Below are positions 61,440 to 64,000 of a stretch of 64,000 nucleotides of DNA, piece after piece. Source of the stretch: Vesta saturnalis (lineage: Eukaryota > Arthropoda > Insecta > Coleoptera > Lampyridae). The notes beneath the pieces were generated by a model. It did no database searches. It was not told the origin of the DNA and saw only the letters and a list, made by a program, of their open reading frames with translations. The translations under genes were made by a program, and so were the position numbers. The stretch spans positions 4,198,501-4,262,500 of the forward strand of contig JARFJB010000379.1 in the NCBI GenBank assembly GCA_036346205.1. The letters are read 5' to 3'. The number at the start of each line of letters is the position of its first letter. Position 1 is the stretch's first letter.

Positions 61440-61900
61440 ATCAATACGGTGTTGCAGGCGTTATTCACATTCCTTAAAATTTGGTAAACAGGAGTCTTTG
61501 ACATAACCTTACACGAAAAGTCAATTTTTCTTAACTCTGGTGATCGAGGTGGTCATGAAACCGATTCTGCTCTTACTATCCATCAGTCAGGAAAATGGGT
61601 ATTAAGGTGATAATAATCTTGAACGTTGTACATTAGATCTATAGTATAAAAACGACATTCTTTTACGTACATTAAGAGGAACATCACCCGTTCCACAACA
61701 AAAATGTGGCTTAATAATATAGTATCAAGCTAAGCCACTTCAAGCATTTAAAGACTAGAGCTATGAGTTCTTTTAACGTAGTAGAATACTTATGTCTCTC
61801 TTCAGGCTTTCATTTCGTGAAATGTTGCTTAACCTCCAAAAATAACAGAATCAATCAAATTTACGCGATCGTTGATTTGTTGTTGATCGTATTCCCAAAA
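61440..61900 (-). pseudogene. DUF4817-type mariner transposase fragment
   Basis: On the minus strand, in mixed frames: MFLLMYVKECRFYTIDLMYN, YYHLNTHFPD, a stop, WIVRAESV, PPRSPELRKIDFS and SKTPVYQILRNV. This parallels VPLNVR..M.FQHDG....V..YLN..FPNRWIGR.G...WPPRSPDLTPLDFF of the family. The second acidic motif is gone. A TATAGGGTGTTTCG string at about 62128 resembles an element end. Confidence 0.6.
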
Positions 61901-62304
61901 ACAAAGCTATGGGGTAAGTTCATAATCTAGCAGCTCTTGATGCAACTACACGTGGTAGTGACAGCATTTATACTTATCCTTTGAACAGACCTTCGACTAA
62001 CATCTTGACGGGAACTTTCACGTTTCCTTGTTAATTTAAAATAAGTATCTCATAAACGCTAAGGTATAGGGGATGCGCAGAAAAAAATGATGGCGCTATT
62101 GAATGTTTACACAAACATCCTAAAAAGTATAGGGTGTTTCGTTAAGTAGAATAAACATCAGAATTTTATTTTTAGTAAATTATGTTTATCGTGGTTTGGG
62201 TAATTAGAACTGAGTAATTTTTACTGAAGAAAAGGTTTTGCTATCGTCAAAAATATCAAAAAGTCGAGTGTACCTACCAATATAAGATTTTATGAAAATT
62301 ATGT

Positions 62305-62520
62305 GTAGAACAACACGTGACCTTCCAACCTACAAAGTGGAAATTTAACGAATGAAATAATTTTAAACTTAAAAATTAATATATTAATTTTAATAAATAT
62401 ATAAATAAAAAGTTCGCCTCGAGTAGGATTTAAACCTACGACCTGTACTTTGCTAGAGTACCGCGGTAACCATCTGCGCCATCGAGATACAAGCCCCAAT
62501 CGATTTAATTTCGATTTAAT
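62305..62520 (-). repeat. Dispersed repeat carrying a tRNA-like copy
   Basis: It starts with the ACAACACGTGACCTTCCAAC block shared with 38.46 kb and ends with the tRNA-like sequence and its ATCGATTGGGGCTTG-type flank shared with 1.6 kb. This links the two repeats into one family. Confidence 0.65.
62416..62488 (-). tRNA. tRNA-like sequence, anticodon loop reading AGC (copy C)
   Basis: 73 bases with tRNA geometry: acceptor ATCTCGA/TCGAGGC (outermost pair mismatched), D arm GCGC/CCGC, perfect anticodon stem GTACT/AGTAC with loop CTAGCAA (AGC), variable loop AGGTC, T stem GTAGG/CCTAC with loop TTTAAAT (the usual TTC reads TTT). Close to copy A. The changed T loop and acceptor mismatch suggest a pseudogene. 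Confidence 0.5.
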
Positions 62521-62905
62521 TTTTGAAACTATAGTAAAAAGTTATGTAAAATAAAATTTTCTTTAAAAAATATGTCTACACGTTTTCTTATAAATCGTTA
62601 TTCAGACATAGAAAAAATTGGATAGCACTTAAATTTTATCTTAGGCATTTTTTTGCCGCTAAATTACGCATCGTATTAAAAAATTTGATAGAACATAATT
62701 AATTGACACGTTTAAGGTCTATATGTTGGTATTCTTACATCTTTGAAATATAGAGCTGTTTCTGACATGATTGATAAAAATTGATTCTAATATCCCCCTC
62801 ACCCTGCTGGATTTCTCCCAAAATCTAGTCAGTTCCAGGATAAAAGAAAACAAATTAGAAATTTGGAATACGTTAGCGTTGCCGTTCTGTAGTTATCGTG
62901 GATAC
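62521..62905. other. No gene seen
   Basis: AT-rich lead-in to the simple-repeat block. Confidence 0.5.
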
Positions 62906-62907
62906 TA

Positions 62908-64000
62908 ACACACAGCCACACACACGCGCGCACACAGACGCACACTCACACGTACGGGTACACTCACACGCGCGCGTACACACATGCACACACACTCACG
63001 GACACACGCACGCACGGACGCACACACGGACGCACACACACACGCACGCACGCACGCACGCACGCACGCACACGCAAGCACGCACGCACGCAAGCAAGCA
63101 AGCACGCACGCACGCACGCACGCACGTACGCACGCACGCACGCACGCAAGCAAGCTCGCACGCACGTACGCACGCACGCAAGCAATCCGCACGCACGCAC
63201 GCACGCACGCGCGCACGCACGCGCGCACACACACTCACACACACTCACACACACTCACACACACACACACACACTCCACACACTCACACACACTCACACA
63301 CACTCACACACATCACACACTCACACACACTCACACACACTCACACACACACACACACTCACACACACTCACACACACTCACACACACTCACACACTCTC
63401 CACACACACACACACTCACACTCCACACACTCACACACACTCACACACACTCACACACACTCACACACTCACACACACTCACACACACTCACACCACTCA
63501 CACGCACTCACACGCACTCACACGCACTCACACGCACTCACACGCACTCACACGCACTCACACGCACTCACACGCACTCACACGCACTCACACGCACTCA
63601 CACGCACTCACACGCACTCAACACGCACTCACACGCACTCACACGCACTAACACGCACTCACACGCACTCACACGCACTCACACGCACTCACACGCACTC
63701 ACACGCACTCACACGCACTCACACGCACTCACACGCACTCACACGCACTCACACGCACACACGCACTCACACGCACTCACACGCACTCACACGCACTCAC
63801 ACGCGCTCACACGCACTCACACGCGCTCACACGCGCTCACACGCGCTCACACGCGCTCACACGCGCTCACACGCGCTCACGCGCTCACACGCGCTCACAC
63901 GCGCTCACACGCGCTCACACGCGCTCACACGCGCTCACACGCGCACACACGCGCACACACGCGCACACACGCGCACACACGCGCACACACCGCACACACG
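62908..64000. repeat. Composite simple-repeat block (4-, 8- and 10-base units)
   Basis: Ordered zones: irregular GCAC tetramers to about 63220; ACACACTC octamers to about 63495; GCACTCACAC decamers to about 63800; GCGCTCACAC decamers to about 63940; GCGCACACAC decamers to the window end. Each zone differs from the next by one or two bases in the unit. Open frames over it (Cys/Val/Arg/Ala-rich) are artefacts. Confidence 0.95.

Noticed and set aside
62905..63254. Cys/Val/Arg-rich open frames of about 100 codons
   Set aside because: Artefacts of GCAC and CACA simple repeats.
63496..64000. CRISPR-like regular spacing
   Set aside because: The units are head-to-tail 10-base repeats without unique spacers, in a eukaryotic context.

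Overview
The window reads as a stretch of AT-rich repetitive DNA from an insect nuclear genome. The evidence is the set of mobile-element families that can be recognised: BEL/Pao LTR element, EN-RT non-LTR elements, several DUF4817-type and classical mariners, Tc1, PIF/Harbinger, a Ginger2/Tdd-type element, a Sola-like element and insect-type Cryptons. Long TA, CA and TG microsatellites, spliceosomal introns and absence of operons fit a eukaryote. The order of insect cannot be fixed from the sequence. I see no intact host gene. Nearly every coding stretch is a decayed transposase, reverse transcriptase or recombinase.

Layout. 1-2.7 kb: Harbinger remnant, with the transposase C-terminus on + and its Myb/SANT partner on -, interrupted by an inverted repeat carrying two tRNA-like sequences. 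3-9 kb: microsatellites, a 670-bp foldback, a small MITE, otherwise featureless. 9.3-10.7 kb: internally deleted Ginger2-like element. 12.2-17.7 kb: two copies of one DUF4817 mariner, each beside a TA microsatellite, a third degraded relative and a TA-flanked MITE. 17.8-20.7 kb: LINE remnants and a long-TIR element. 20.7-24.8 kb: minus-strand BEL/Pao element with two LTRs, inserted in a LINE fragment. 24.9-28.2 kb: mariner, internally deleted mariner, LINE tail. 28.4-29.3 kb: first Crypton. 31.6-33.3 kb: DUF4817 mariner with about 250-bp inverted arms. 34.3-38.3 kb: 3.9-kb foldback. 41.9-45.6 kb: mariner split by a 2,553-bp Sola-like element. 45.7-46.4 kb: second mariner lineage. 46.9-49.4 kb: EN-RT LINE. 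49.4-52 kb: decayed gene of unrecognised DDE-like family. 53.7-54.5 kb: foldback. 54.8-57.6 kb: two Cryptons head to head. 60.2-61.9 kb: Tc1 and mariner remnants. 62.4 kb: third tRNA-like copy. 62.9-64 kb: a simple-repeat block that runs off the window.

How the parts relate: the window records successive nested insertions rather than a pathway. The clearest are the Sola-like element in a mariner (4-bp AATT duplication), the BEL/Pao element in a LINE fragment, and the tRNA-bearing palindrome in a Harbinger gene. The most unusual items are three Crypton recombinases sharing one intron position, the large foldback at 34-38 kb, and the unclassified pseudogene at 49.9-51.2 kb. Family names rest on motif recognition by eye; no database search was possible.
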